NCBI RefSeq assembly: GCF_000521785.1
Contig: NZ_JALZ01000001.1
Coordinates: 434,001-498,000, forward strand
DNA from: Roseivivax halodurans JCM 10272
Lineage (GTDB): Bacteria > Pseudomonadota > Alphaproteobacteria > Rhodobacterales > Rhodobacteraceae
Direction: 5' to 3'
DNA length: 64,000 bases
A program made the translations under genes and the position numbers. The notes beneath the pieces are model-generated. The model searched no databases, was not told where the DNA came from, and was given only the letters and a program-made list of their open reading frames with translations. This document shows, piece after piece, positions 18,982 through 28,308 of this stretch; positions within the stretch are counted from its first letter, which is position 1, and each line of letters opens with the position of its first letter.

Positions 18982-21072
18982 CTAGCCTTCGAGCCGCGTG
19001 AGGTCGGCCACCTGACCGCAGACCTGCCGGATGCGGCTGATGAGGTTGAGCCGGTTGCGCCGCACGATCTGGTTGTCGGAGTTCACCTGGACCGCGTCGA
19101 AGAAGGCATCGACCGGCCCGCGCAGACGCGCCATTGCCGCCATGGCCGCGGCGAAATCCTCGTTCTCCATCGCAGGAGTGATCTCGGTCTCGGCCGCGTC
19201 GAGGGCTGCGAAGAGCGTCTTCTCCTCCTCGGTCTCGGCAAATTTCGGATCCGCGCCAAAGCTGTACTCGACGCCATCCTTTTCCTCGGCCTGGCTGAGG
19301 ATGTTGTTGGCCCGTTTGAATCCCTGGATGAGGTTCTCACCGTCCTCCGTGGCCCGGATGGCCTGAAGCGCCCGGGCCCGCTTCATGAGCAGGGTAAGAT
19401 CGTCCGAGCCGGGCATGGCGAGGCACGCGTCGATCACGTCGTGGCGGATACCCTCGTCGCGCAGATGCACCTTCAGGCGGTCGTGGAAGAAGGCGAGAAG
19501 ATCCGTGATCGCCTCGTCCTTTTCCGGCCCGCCGGGCCAGGAATGCACCTTCGCTGAAGCTTTCATTGCTGATTCAAGCGGCAGTCGGAGCTGGTTCGAC
19601 AGCACCAGCCGGATCACCCCGAGTGCCGCGCGGCGGAGCGCGAAGGGGTCTTTCGAGCCAGTGGGTTTCTCGTCGATGGCCCAGAAGCCGGTCAGTGTGT
19701 CGAGCTTGTCAGCGAGCGAGACGGCGACCGATACCGGAGCGGTGGGCACCGCGTCTGCTGGTCCGAGGGGCGAGTAATGCTCCTGGCAGGCCTGCGCGAC
19801 TTCCGCCGGGAAGCCAGCGGCTTCGCTGTAATAGCGGCCCATAAGCCCCTGCAGCTCCGGGAATTCTCCGACCATCTCTGAGGAGAGGTCGGCTTTGGCG
19901 ACATGTGCGGCCTGCTCGGCGAGGTCCGCGTCGGCGCCCATCTGCGGAGCGAGCTCGCGCGCGAGGGCGGCTATGCGGTCCACCCGAGCCGCCTGGCTCC
20001 CGAGCTTGTTGTGAAAGGTGACCGAGGCGAGCTGGTCGATCCACGGCTGCATTTTGGCATTAACGGCGACCCGCAAGTCATTGTCCCAGAAGAACTTCGC
20101 ATCCGAGAGGCGCGCGGCGAGAACCTTGCGGTTGCCGGCGAGGATTGTCGCGCCGCCATCGTCCGTCTCGCGGTTGGCAACGGTCACGAAGCGCTCAATG
20201 CGGCCGGTGCCCGGGTTGCGCACCGAGAAGAACTTCTGGTGCTCCTTCATTGAGGTCATCAGCACTTCGGGCGGCAGACCAAGGAACTCGTCCTCGATTT
20301 CGCCCATCAGCACGACGGGACACTCGACGAGCCCGGCGACCTCGGCAAGCAGGACCTTGTCCCCGACCATCTCCATGCCAGAGGCAAAGGCGCGCTGTTC
20401 GGCATCGTGGCGGATGATTTCGGCGCGCTCGGCGGGGTCGAGCACGACATGCGCCTGCTTCAGCTTTGCCGCGTAATCCTCGAATCCGGTGACCTTGATC
20501 TCGCCCGGCGCCATGAACCGGTGGCCTTCGGTCACGTCGCCTGCCTTGATACCATCCACGTCGAGCGGCACAACGCGATGCTCCGCCTCGTCCGAGATCA
20601 CGCAGAGGATCCGGTGCAAGGGCCGCACCCAGCGCAGGCTGCCCGTGCCCCAGCGCATCGATTTCGGCCAGGGGAAATTGCGGATGGTCGCCTCCAAAAC
20701 CTCCGCCACGATCTCGTCCGCGGGGCGGCCGGGGGTCGTCACCGTAGCGAAGTAGAAGCTGCCCTTCTTTTCCTCGCGCTCGACCAGATCCTCGCGCGCT
20801 ACCCCTGCGCCGCGAAGGAAGCCTTCGATGGCCTTCTCCGGCGCGCCGACTTTCGGCCCGCGACGCTCTTCCTTCAGGGTGGGCGACTGCGCGAGCATGC
20901 CCTCGACGGCGAGCGTCAGCCGGCGCGGTGTCGTGAAGGCGGCGGCGTGGGCGTAGGTGAGGCCCGCGTCGACCAGGCCGTCGGTCATCCGCGCCTTGAG
21001 ATCCTCGGCCGCGCGGGTCTGCATCCGGGCGGGAATTTCCTCGGAGAAAAGTTCGATCAGGAGATCGGGCAT
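18982..21072 (-). CDS. glyS: Glycyl-tRNA synthetase beta subunit
   Basis: The 696-residue beta subunit of the alpha2beta2 class II enzyme. It begins MPDLLIELFSEEIPARMQ, a near-invariant family start, which fixes the ATG at 21072 although the frame is open upstream. EFLGLPPEVLMTSMKEHQKFF and a C-terminal DALR-type anticodon domain (about 580-690; FFDAVQVNSDNQIVRRNRLN) are visible. It lies downstream of glyQ, separated by DUF6446 and DUF1206 genes on the same strand. Confidence 0.95.
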   Translation of the reverse strand: MPDLLIELFSEEIPARMQTRAAEDLKARMTDGLVDAGLTYAHAAAFTTPRRLTLAVEGMLAQSPTLKEERRGPKVGAPEKAIEGFLRGAGVAREDLVEREEKKGSFYFATVTTPGRPADEIVAEVLEATIRNFPWPKSMRWGTGSLRWVRPLHRILCVISDEAEHRVVPLDVDGIKAGDVTEGHRFMAPGEIKVTGFEDYAAKLKQAHVVLDPAERAEIIRHDAEQRAFASGMEMVGDKVLLAEVAGLVECPVVLMGEIEDEFLGLPPEVLMTSMKEHQKFFSVRNPGTGRIERFVTVANRETDDGGATILAGNRKVLAARLSDAKFFWDNDLRVAVNAKMQPWIDQLASVTFHNKLGSQAARVDRIAALARELAPQMGADADLAEQAAHVAKADLSSEMVGEFPELQGLMGRYYSEAAGFPAEVAQACQEHYSPLGPADAVPTAPVSVAVSLADKLDTLTGFWAIDEKPTGSKDPFALRRAALGVIRLVLSNQLRLPLESAMKASAKVHSWPGGPEKDEAITDLLAFFHDRLKVHLRDEGIRHDVIDACLAMPGSDDLTLLMKRARALQAIRATEDGENLIQGFKRANNILSQAEEKDGVEYSFGADPKFAETEEEKTLFAALDAAETEITPAMENEDFAAAMAAMARLRGPVDAFFDAVQVNSDNQIVRRNRLNLISRIRQVCGQVADLTRLEG

Positions 21073-21130
21073 CGGGCTATCCACAAACAGGCGAAAGGTC
21101 AGTCGCGGCGGTGGATACCGGGCCGGGGAG

Positions 21131-21159
21131 GCGCCGTCCAGCAGGTCGCGGGACGGCGC
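21131..21159 (-). terminator. Hairpin between DUF1206 gene and glyS
   Basis: Nine-base arms GCGCCGTCC / GGACGGCGC begin 10 bases after the DUF1206 stop. T's flank it only on the plus-strand side, so on the minus strand it may be an mRNA-stabilising or attenuating stem rather than a full terminator. Confidence 0.4.
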
Positions 21160-21169
21160 TTTTCCGTCA

Positions 21170-22033
21170 TCAGCTTGTGGCGGCGCGGGCCTTGCTCTCG
21201 GCCTTCGCCTTGGCGCGCATCGCCAGCGTCTCGACATCGCTGCCCGCGCGGGCAGGGACGATCCGGTAGATCGCCTCAACGAGGTTCTCGAGCGCGAACC
21301 CCAAGACGCCAAGCGCGATCACACCGAGCAGCAGGCGGCCATGCGGCGCGGACTGGATCTCGCCGAGCGCCTTGCCGATGCCGCCGGCCTGGCTCGGATC
21401 CGACGTCAGCGCGGCGTAGCCGATCAGCGCACCGATGATGGCAATCAGCGTTCCTTGGGCGATGAAGCCTGCCTGAAGGGCCGGATCGAGCTTTCGCGTG
21501 GTCGGCGTGACCCGCAGGTTCTCTTTGTATTTCTGCTGGATGCCCTTGTAGATGTAATAGATGCCCGCGCCGATGGTGCCGAGCGCGATGGCTGCAACGA
21601 TCCATTTGCCGTAGGGCAACTGCATCAGCTTCGCTGTCCAGTTCTGCGTGCCGTTCCCGCCGCCCGAGGAGCTTCCCATGGCGAGGGTCGCGACCGACAC
21701 CCCGAGGGCCGCGTGGATCGCGCCGGTCACGATGAGACCGCCCCGAGCGAAGAGACCCGAGCCGTCGTCGCCGCGCCGCTCGAGGTCATAGGCCGCTGCG
21801 ATGAAACGCCAGACCGCATAGCAGACGAGACCGATCGCGATCACCCAAAGCAATACGGTGCCGAAGGGCGCCGATTTGAGGTTCGAGAGCGCGTCGGTGG
21901 TTCCTTCGGTGCCGCCGCCTCCCTTGATCGCGGCGGTCAGGGCGAGGCCGCCGACAACCGTATAGACGAGGGCGCGCGCGGAATATCCCGCGCGCATTAC
22001 TGGAACCACCCATGCAGGTGCGGTCTTGGCCAT
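21170..22033 (-). CDS. DUF1206 membrane protein
   Basis: A 287-residue integral membrane protein with three repeated two-helix units (each opening like WVVPVMRAGYSARALVYTVVGG, GLFARGGLIVTGAIHAALG and AGFIAQGTLIAIIGALIGYAAL), the hallmark of DUF1206. Function unknown. AAGGAG sits ahead of the ATG at 22033. The C-terminus is Lys/Ala-rich (MRAKAKAESKARAATS) and cytoplasmic by the positive-inside rule. Confidence 0.85.
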   Translation of the reverse strand: MAKTAPAWVVPVMRAGYSARALVYTVVGGLALTAAIKGGGGTEGTTDALSNLKSAPFGTVLLWVIAIGLVCYAVWRFIAAAYDLERRGDDGSGLFARGGLIVTGAIHAALGVSVATLAMGSSSGGGNGTQNWTAKLMQLPYGKWIVAAIALGTIGAGIYYIYKGIQQKYKENLRVTPTTRKLDPALQAGFIAQGTLIAIIGALIGYAALTSDPSQAGGIGKALGEIQSAPHGRLLLGVIALGVLGFALENLVEAIYRIVPARAGSDVETLAMRAKAKAESKARAATS

Positions 22034-22107
22034 GGCGCTCTCCTTTGCGTTACCGGCAAAGCGCGTGGGGCTGCTGGGAAGTTCCTGTATTTCTGCGTTG
22101 CTGGCGT

Positions 22108-22629
22108 TCAGCCCGCCGGTTGTGCGGGGCAATCCTCCCCGAGGGGCGTTCCGTCATAGGATTTGTCGCCGCACTCGTTGATCTCGTGCCAGACATAGCC
22201 GAACCCATCCTCGGTGATCGCGACGACCCGATCGATGCCGAACTCGATGTTACGCTCCGAGAGGAAGACGTCTGCGCGGCCGTCCTCGATCATCTGGCCG
22301 ATCTCCTCCGCGTCGAAGCACGAGAACCAGCCCGGGGCGACCCGCGGCACGGCGTCCGGATAGAGCTTGTAACTCTGTGCCGCCTCTTCGAGCGTGAGGT
22401 CGGTGCGGAAACAGGCGCGGTACCGGATGGGCGAGGAGCCGGCGTCGATCCCCTCGAAGCCCTCGAACGGGAGCGGCTCGGGGGCATCCGACCCCATTGG
22501 CGTGAGCGATATCTGCGCCTCGTCTTCGGGCACTTCGTCGTAGAAGGCGTAGACCTGAAGGTAATACATCGCTCCGCCGGCGACGATCGCGACGACGAGG
22601 ATCAGGGCGGCAAGTATCTTTCCGGTCAC
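22108..22629 (-). CDS. DUF6446 family membrane-anchored protein
   Basis: A 173-residue protein with one N-terminal membrane helix (ILAALILVVAIVAGGAMYYL) and a periplasmic domain with three or four cysteines (YRACFRT, FSCFDAEE, NECGDKS, EDCPAQ). It starts with GTG, preceded by GAGGA. The gene lies between glyQ and glyS, an arrangement seen in many Rhodobacterales; function is unknown, and its constant place beside the GlyRS subunits is unexplained. Confidence 0.8.
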   Translation of the reverse strand: MTGKILAALILVVAIVAGGAMYYLQVYAFYDEVPEDEAQISLTPMGSDAPEPLPFEGFEGIDAGSSPIRYRACFRTDLTLEEAAQSYKLYPDAVPRVAPGWFSCFDAEEIGQMIEDGRADVFLSERNIEFGIDRVVAITEDGFGYVWHEINECGDKSYDGTPLGEDCPAQPAG

Positions 22630-22668
22630 GGTGTCCTCATCGATTCATCTCGATCGCGGGATTCTCCA

Positions 22669-23595
22669 TCAGGCCGCCGCTCCGGCGGCGTCGGTCGTCA
22701 CGAACGCATCCGCGCAGGCCTTTGCCAGGGCCCGGACGCGGCCGATATAGGCCTGCCGCTCGGTCACGGATATGACCCCGCGTGCGTCGAGCAGGTTGAA
22801 GAGGTGAGAGGCCTTGATGCACTGGTCGTAAGCGGGGTGGGCCATCACGATCCGTTGACCGGATTTGGGGTCGATCTCATCGGCGTCGAGGATCCGGCGG
22901 CACTCGGCCTCGGCGTCCTCGAAATGCCGGAGCAGCACCTCGGTATCGGCGATGTCGAAGTTCCAGCGGGAATATTCCTGTTCGGTCTGGCGGAACACGT
23001 CGCCGTAGAGAAGGGGCTGCGGCGAATCCGGAGAGTTGAACGGCATCTCCATCACATGGTCGATGCCGAGCACATACATCGCCAGCCGCTCGAGACCATA
23101 GGTCAGCTCGCCCGAAACCGGGTGGCAGTCATGACCGCCGACCTGCTGGAAATAGGTGAACTGCGACACTTCCATGCCGTCGCACCAGACCTCCCAGCCG
23201 AGGCCCCATGCCCCGAGCGTAGGGCTTTCCCAATCGTCCTCGACGAAGCGGACGTCGTGATGGGCCATGTCGATGCCGATGGCTTCGAGACTGCCGAGAT
23301 AGAGCTTCTGCAGGTCCGGCGGCGACGGTTTCACGAGGACCTGGAACTGGTAGTAATGCTGAAGACGGTTGGGGTTCTCGCCGTAGCGGCCGTCCGTGGG
23401 CCGGCGCGAGGGCTGAACATAGGCCGCCGCCCAAGGCTTGCTCCCGAGCGCGCGCAGCGTCGTCGCCGGATGGAACGTGCCGGCGCCGACCTCCATGTCG
23501 TAGGGCTGGAGGATCGCGCATCCCTTGGCAGCCCAGTAGGTCTGCAGGCGCACGATGATCTCCTGAAAGCTGGTCGGTTTGTCGCTCGCGCCCAT
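22669..23595 (-). CDS. glyQ: Glycyl-tRNA synthetase alpha subunit
   Basis: The 308-residue catalytic alpha subunit. Diagnostic segments: [20 protein letters not shown] near the N-terminus, [40 protein letters not shown], and [10 protein letters not shown]. It heads the minus-strand run glyQ-DUF6446-DUF1206-glyS-ppdK. A good promoter lies at 23627-23653. Confidence 0.96.
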   Translation of the reverse strand: MGASDKPTSFQEIIVRLQTYWAAKGCAILQPYDMEVGAGTFHPATTLRALGSKPWAAAYVQPSRRPTDGRYGENPNRLQHYYQFQVLVKPSPPDLQKLYLGSLEAIGIDMAHHDVRFVEDDWESPTLGAWGLGWEVWCDGMEVSQFTYFQQVGGHDCHPVSGELTYGLERLAMYVLGIDHVMEMPFNSPDSPQPLLYGDVFRQTEQEYSRWNFDIADTEVLLRHFEDAEAECRRILDADEIDPKSGQRIVMAHPAYDQCIKASHLFNLLDARGVISVTERQAYIGRVRALAKACADAFVTTDAAGAAA

Positions 23596-23626
23596 CTCGC
23601 ATCCCCTTTGTCCGGTCGCCGCGTTG

Positions 23627-23702
23627 ATTATGGGGCCACAGGGCCCGGGTCAATTGCGCGGCTCGCCACAAATTGACGTGCGCGCAATTCGCGCTCTGAT
23701 AG
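23627..23702. promoter_or_regulatory. Divergent promoters for glyQ and the protease-like gene
   Basis: On the minus strand TTGACC (23653-23648) and CATAAT (23632-23627), 15 bases apart, suit glyQ. On the plus strand TTGACG (23673-23678) and TGATAG (23697-23702), 18 bases apart, suit the gene starting at 23764. Confidence 0.45.
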
Positions 23703-23763
23703 TCGTGCTGGAAAAGGGCAGAGACCCGCTCAAAACAAATCATTCGAGGGACGACAGCAGCGC

Positions 23764-25509
23764 ATGGCAACCAAGCTCTGGACACTCGGCGCCGCACTGG
23801 TGCTTTCGACAGGAATGGCGACGGCACAGCAGCAGCCCGCTTTCATCCAGATCGAGGCGCAGCCCTCCCTCTCGCGAGCGGAGGACAGGGTCCGAGATTA
23901 CGCAAGTTATCTCTCAAACGTAAACGGCTTCGCACTCGGAAGCGGATGGTACGGAATAGCGCTAGGACCGTTCTCCCCTGAGGAGGCGGCAGCGCGGCTG
24001 AGCCAGCTTCGCGCAAACGGACAGATCCCGCGCGATTCCTACGTCGAGGAGCCAGATCGTTATCGCAGCCGGTTCTATCCGGTCGGGGCGGGCGCGATCA
24101 TTTCGCCCGAACCCTCTGTGGAGCCGAGCGAGCAGCAGGACGAGGCCGAGACCCCGCCGCAAGACGACCAGAATGCCGAGCCGAGCCGCGAGACCGTGCG
24201 CGAGGCGCGCGCCAACGAGCGGGACCTGTCGCGCGCAGACCGGGAGCAGATCCAGGTGGCGCTGAAATGGGCGGGTTTCTACGACGGTCCGATCGACGCC
24301 GCCTTCGGCCAGGGGACGCGTCGCTCCATGGCCGGATGGCAGGGCGAGAACGGCTTCGAGACGACCGGCGTGCTGACCACTCGCCAGCGGCAGGAGCTTC
24401 TCGGCCAATACAACGCCGTGCTCGACGGAATGGGCCTCGAGACCATTACAGACAACCGCGCAGGCATCACGATCGCCATGCCGCTCGGGGTCGTGGAGCC
24501 CGGCGAGGCCGCGAGCCCTTTCGTGCGCTACGAGCCGACGGGTGACCTCGACGCCCGCGTATTGCTGATCTCCGAGCCGGGCGACCGGGCCACGCTGAAC
24601 GGCCTCTACGAGATCATGCAGACGCTCGAGATCGTTCCCCCCGAGGGCGAGCGCTCGCGCAACGAAAACAGTTTCACGCTGACGGGGGCAAACGACCGCA
24701 TCGTCAGCCACACCGAGGCGCGGCTCGTGGACGGCGCGGTGAAGGGTTTCACCCTGATCTGGCCTGCGGGCGACGAGGAACGGCGCACACGTGTCCTGAG
24801 CCAGATGCAGGCCAGTTTCGACCCGGTGCCGGGGGTGGTTCTCGACCCGGCCACGCTCGAAGCCGAGGAACAGGCCGTGGACCTCGTCTCCGGGCTGCAG
24901 ATCCGGCGGCCGAGGGTCTCCGCATCCGGCTTTTACATCGACGGCTCCGGCACGGTGCTGACCGCGCTAGATGCAGTCGAGGGCTGCGGCAACATCACGC
25001 TCGATAGCGCACATGAGGCGGAGATCGTGGCCCGGGACACCGGGATCGGCGCGGCCATCTTGAAGCCCGAGGCTCGGCTCGCGCCCCGCGAGGTTGCCGC
25101 ATTTCGGACCGATCCGCCACGGCTTCAATCCGAGGTCGCGGTTTCGGGCTATTCCTTCGGCGGCGTGCTTCCCGCCCCGACGATGACATGGGGCAAGCTC
25201 GAGGACGTGCGCGGGCTTAGCGGCGAGGAAAACCTCAAGCGTCTCGCCCTCTCTGCCGAGCCGGGGGATGTGGGTGGACCGATCCTCGACTCGCAAGGCG
25301 CGGTTCTCGGTATGCTGCTGCCGCGCGAGACCGGCGGGCGGCAATTGCCCGAAAGCGTGAGCTTCGCCGCCAAGGCCGAAGCGCTGGAAAGCCTGATCAC
25401 CGAAGCGGGTCTGCGCGCCAAAACGACCCGCGGCTCAGCCGAGATGCGCCCGGAAGATCTGACCTCGATGGCAACCGCGATGACGGTGCTCGTCAGCTGC
25501 TGGGAATGA
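23764..25509 (+). CDS. Periplasmic SPOR/peptidoglycan-binding protein with degenerate trypsin-like domain
   Basis: A 581-residue exported protein. A signal peptide (to about residue 22, TGMATAQ) is followed by a SPOR-like segment (30-95), an acidic Glu/Gln/Pro-rich linker (120-160), a peptidoglycan-binding helical domain (QVALKWAGFYDGPIDAAFGQGTRR, about 165-215), and a chymotrypsin-fold domain (380-540). The protease domain has lost its triad: the His site reads TALDAV (Asp403), the Asp site GAAIL, and GDSGGP is GDVGGP (Val503). It is therefore probably a binding or scaffold protein at the cell wall. It ends one base before the convergent DMT gene. Confidence 0.8.
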   Translation: MATKLWTLGAALVLSTGMATAQQQPAFIQIEAQPSLSRAEDRVRDYASYLSNVNGFALGSGWYGIALGPFSPEEAAARLSQLRANGQIPRDSYVEEPDRYRSRFYPVGAGAIISPEPSVEPSEQQDEAETPPQDDQNAEPSRETVREARANERDLSRADREQIQVALKWAGFYDGPIDAAFGQGTRRSMAGWQGENGFETTGVLTTRQRQELLGQYNAVLDGMGLETITDNRAGITIAMPLGVVEPGEAASPFVRYEPTGDLDARVLLISEPGDRATLNGLYEIMQTLEIVPPEGERSRNENSFTLTGANDRIVSHTEARLVDGAVKGFTLIWPAGDEERRTRVLSQMQASFDPVPGVVLDPATLEAEEQAVDLVSGLQIRRPRVSASGFYIDGSGTVLTALDAVEGCGNITLDSAHEAEIVARDTGIGAAILKPEARLAPREVAAFRTDPPRLQSEVAVSGYSFGGVLPAPTMTWGKLEDVRGLSGEENLKRLALSAEPGDVGGPILDSQGAVLGMLLPRETGGRQLPESVSFAAKAEALESLITEAGLRAKTTRGSAEMRPEDLTSMATAMTVLVSCWE

Positions 25510-26460
25510 TCACCGCCGCATGATGGTCCGCCGCAGGGCGGGCCATTGACTGATCCCGATTCCCGAGAGGATCAGCGCGAGGGCGAGGAAGAGCTTGGCT
25601 TCGACCGGCTCGTCCAGGATCACGATGCCGAAGATCACCGACCAGCAGGGCACCTGGTAGTTGGTGAGGCTCATGAATACCGGACCCGCGCGACGGATCA
25701 CCAGCACCCGAAGGAGATTCGCGCCCGCCGTGGGTACAAATCCGAGGAGGGCGATCCAGCCGAGCGTCTCGGGGGCTGGCAGGGGCGGCGGTCCTTCGAG
25801 GAGAAGCGCTAGGGGCACGATCATGCAAGAGCCGATCAACAGCGGCACGGCCGCGAGACCCAACGGATCGGCGGGTGGCAGACGACGCATCGTGACCGAA
25901 CTCACTGAATAGGAAAGCGCGGCACCGAGGCAGGCGAGCCGGCCCAGTGGCTCGAGCGGATCGCCGGTGGACCGGAAGGCGCCGCCACCGATCAGAATCA
26001 TGACGCCGACGAAACCGATGCAGAGACCTGCGCTGCTGCGCCACGTCATCTTCGCGTCGGGCAGGGCGAAATGACTCAAGGGCAGAACGATGAGCGCGAT
26101 GGCGGCCATCGATACGCCGGCGAGGCCCGAACTCACATGCGTCTGGGCCCAGGCTAGGCAAAGATAGGGCACGGCAGTCGAGAGCGCGCCGATGAGGCAG
26201 AGCCCGGGCCAGTTCCGGTCCCGACCGCTCCAGAGCCGCCCGCCCGTTAATGCGATCCAGATGACCAGCGTGAGTGTCGCTGCGAGCGTGACACGTCCCG
26301 CGGCGAGCCATGCCGGGCTGATGCCGGCGAGCGCAAGCTCGATCACGAGGAAGGTCGCGCCCCAGACGATCCCGAGCGTCCCGACCATGGCCCAGTCCCG
26401 AGCGGCGGGCGTCGCAGGACCTCTGGTCCGGTCCGCCGGTGCAAACGTGGCATGCTGCAT
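25510..26460 (-). CDS. DMT-superfamily (EamA) transporter
   Basis: A 316-residue inner-membrane exporter with about ten helices in two EamA repeats; the first opens MVGTLGIVWGATFLVIELAL and the second around LACLGAALSYSVSSVTMRRL. The family exports amino acids or other metabolites; substrate unknown. Its stop abuts the stop of the convergent gene, with no room for a terminator between them. Confidence 0.88.
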   Translation of the reverse strand: MQHATFAPADRTRGPATPAARDWAMVGTLGIVWGATFLVIELALAGISPAWLAAGRVTLAATLTLVIWIALTGGRLWSGRDRNWPGLCLIGALSTAVPYLCLAWAQTHVSSGLAGVSMAAIALIVLPLSHFALPDAKMTWRSSAGLCIGFVGVMILIGGGAFRSTGDPLEPLGRLACLGAALSYSVSSVTMRRLPPADPLGLAAVPLLIGSCMIVPLALLLEGPPPLPAPETLGWIALLGFVPTAGANLLRVLVIRRAGPVFMSLTNYQVPCWSVIFGIVILDEPVEAKLFLALALILSGIGISQWPALRRTIMRR

Positions 26461-26575
26461 ATCGGGAGGGCCTTTCGGGCAGAGTTACGCGCGCCATACC
26501 GCAATCGCGCGCACGGGACTTGCGGGATAAGGCAACTTGGATAGGGTGAATAGGCGTGACGTATCGGAGGACGCC

Positions 26576-26659
26576 ATGGACGCCTTTTTCATTCTGCCCG
26601 TTTTCATCCTTCTCGTTCTGCTCGGCTGGTGCATCTATCAGCTCAAAAACGACATGTGA
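26576..26659 (+). CDS. 27-residue single-helix membrane microprotein
   Basis: ATG with a near-ideal ribosome binding site (GGAGG, 5-base spacing) opens a 27-codon frame encoding MDAFFILPVFILLVLLGW then CIYQLKNDM. It is one continuous hydrophobic helix with a short polar tail. The strong RBS and the following similar small gene at 26730 argue that it is real. No family is recognised. Confidence 0.5.
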   Translation: MDAFFILPVFILLVLLGWCIYQLKNDM

Positions 26660-26729
26660 TGGCCGCACGCGGAACGTGTTCCACCCAAGTGGTGTTCAGC
26701 CTCATTCGCATCCAGAAGAGGAAGACACC

Positions 26730-26915
26730 ATGGAAGCAGGATTCATCGTTCCCGTTCTTGCACTGATCACTTTGCTGGCAGGGATCGTCTACGCGATCTG
26801 GTCGAAACGGGAGACCGAGCGGCAGCTGCGGGATCCCAACGATCCGAAAAGTTCGCTCGCAGTGGACGGACCAAGCCATCAGAACAAGGACGAGCGCAAA
26901 GAAACCGCAAGCTGA
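26730..26915 (+). CDS. 61-residue small membrane protein
   Basis: One transmembrane helix (about residues 4-23, GFIVPVLALITLLAGIVYAI) followed by a charged, probably cytoplasmic tail rich in Arg/Glu/Asp/Lys. AGAGGAA precedes the ATG. It follows the 27-residue frame by 70 bases and is closed by a strong terminator at 26955, which supports a short transcript made of these two genes. Function unknown. Confidence 0.6.
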   Translation: MEAGFIVPVLALITLLAGIVYAIWSKRETERQLRDPNDPKSSLAVDGPSHQNKDERKETAS

Positions 26916-26954
26916 TCGCCGCGATGACGGTGACTAATTGCGGACAAACATCGT

Positions 26955-26986
26955 AAACCCGCCGCGTTTCGCGCGGCGGGTTTTTC
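26955..26986 (+). terminator. Strong intrinsic terminator
   Basis: CCCGCCGCG / CGCGGCGGG arms with a TTTCG-type loop, A's before and TTTTTCGTTTT after. It closes the small-membrane-protein transcript and could also serve the convergent OpgC-like gene. Confidence 0.85.
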
Positions 26987-27066
26987 GTTTTAAAGGTTCC
27001 AGATGTCGTCAGGCGGCAGACGATCGGCGTGCGGAACAACGGCCCGCCGTCCGCATCGCCAGTAGA

Positions 27067-28308
27067 TCAGCGTCCTGCGGTCGCCGGTTCCACCGTCGGA
27101 GAGATCTTGAGATCGGGTGCTCCGCGGGTGGCGGACACGTCGCGCTTGGCCTTCTTCGCGGCGACGCTCCGGGCATGGATCCATGCCACCGCGTAGAGCG
27201 GCAAGATCGACGCGAGTACTGCGATGTTCGAGACGAGCGGCCCGGCCCGGTGTCCCTCCATCAGCCACATGATGAGATAGACGACGACCACGTGAGCGGT
27301 GAAGACCTGCAGCGAATGCTGCCCCAGAAAGACCAGCGGCTTGCGTGAGAACACCCAGGCGATCGCGTTCCCAACGGCCTCGAGCGCGCGGTTGCCGCTT
27401 TCGCGTCCGACCATCAGCAGCCAGGACACCACGTAGAGGTCGAGCGCGAAGTTCGTGAGGTAGACAGCATCCATGTTCCCGCGGTCAAGCGCGTCCCACA
27501 CCATCGGGCGGATATTCTCCGGCAGCCAGCCGAGGTGGATCGACCGGTCGAAGAGCGCGAAGGCCACCATGCCGCCGAGAGCGGCCCAGAAGGCGTGACG
27601 CGCGAGACGCGTCTTCATCCACGCCGGATCGAAACGGTCCGTCGCGAAGACGAAGCCGAGGTAGAGCGCGCCGAAATAGATCACCTGCCAGGCGAAAACG
27701 TTGAAGTAGATGCCGATGTTGATGCCGTGGCCCGTACTGCGCAGGGCTCCCTCGATCGGACCCTGCGCCGCGTCCGGCATCCCGGTCTGTGCAAAGATCC
27801 ATGACGCGGCGCTGAGGGCGAAGACCCACTTTGCATGACCCTCGCGGAACGCCCAGAGCACGAAGGGCGTCAGCAGCATCATCCAGATGTAGAGCGCGAG
27901 GATGCCGAGATGCATGGAGCCCGTGACGAGCCCGAGCGAGGCGAGGGTGAAGACGACCGGTTCCTCGACATATTGGCGAAGGACGTTCGGATACATTCCC
28001 CATTGTGCCAGCAGCAACGCGGCAGCGGCAAAACCGACGATCATGCCTGCCTGATAGGTATAGATCGTCTTGATCCGCTTCAGCACGCCGCTGCGCATGC
28101 CCTGCATGCCCTTCTTCATCAGCAGCTTGGTGTAGACGAGGCCGACGACGAAGCCCGAGATGAAAACGAACCCCTGCGCGTCTTCGACGAAGCCGAGCGC
28201 GTGATGGTTGTACTGACCCGGAATCGATCTGAATTGTCCGGTCGTATGGGCAATCATCATGAACAGAAGAAAGTATCCTCTGAACCCGTCCAGCAATGTC
28301 AGGCGCAT
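27067..28308 (-). CDS. opgC: OpgC-family membrane acyltransferase-like protein
   Basis: A 413-residue integral membrane protein with about ten helices. LTLLDGFRGYFLLFMMIAHT at the N-terminus, FVFISGFVVGLVY and the C-terminal FLGQHSLQVFTAHVVVVYL are typical of OpgC, which succinylates osmoregulated periplasmic glucans. Partners opgG/H are not in the window, so another acylated glycan is possible. The ATG at 28308 (GGAGA upstream) is preferred over one 22 codons earlier. The tail after the last helix is Lys/Arg-rich. Confidence 0.82.
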   Translation of the reverse strand: MRLTLLDGFRGYFLLFMMIAHTTGQFRSIPGQYNHHALGFVEDAQGFVFISGFVVGLVYTKLLMKKGMQGMRSGVLKRIKTIYTYQAGMIVGFAAAALLLAQWGMYPNVLRQYVEEPVVFTLASLGLVTGSMHLGILALYIWMMLLTPFVLWAFREGHAKWVFALSAASWIFAQTGMPDAAQGPIEGALRSTGHGINIGIYFNVFAWQVIYFGALYLGFVFATDRFDPAWMKTRLARHAFWAALGGMVAFALFDRSIHLGWLPENIRPMVWDALDRGNMDAVYLTNFALDLYVVSWLLMVGRESGNRALEAVGNAIAWVFSRKPLVFLGQHSLQVFTAHVVVVYLIMWLMEGHRAGPLVSNIAVLASILPLYAVAWIHARSVAAKKAKRDVSATRGAPDLKISPTVEPATAGR

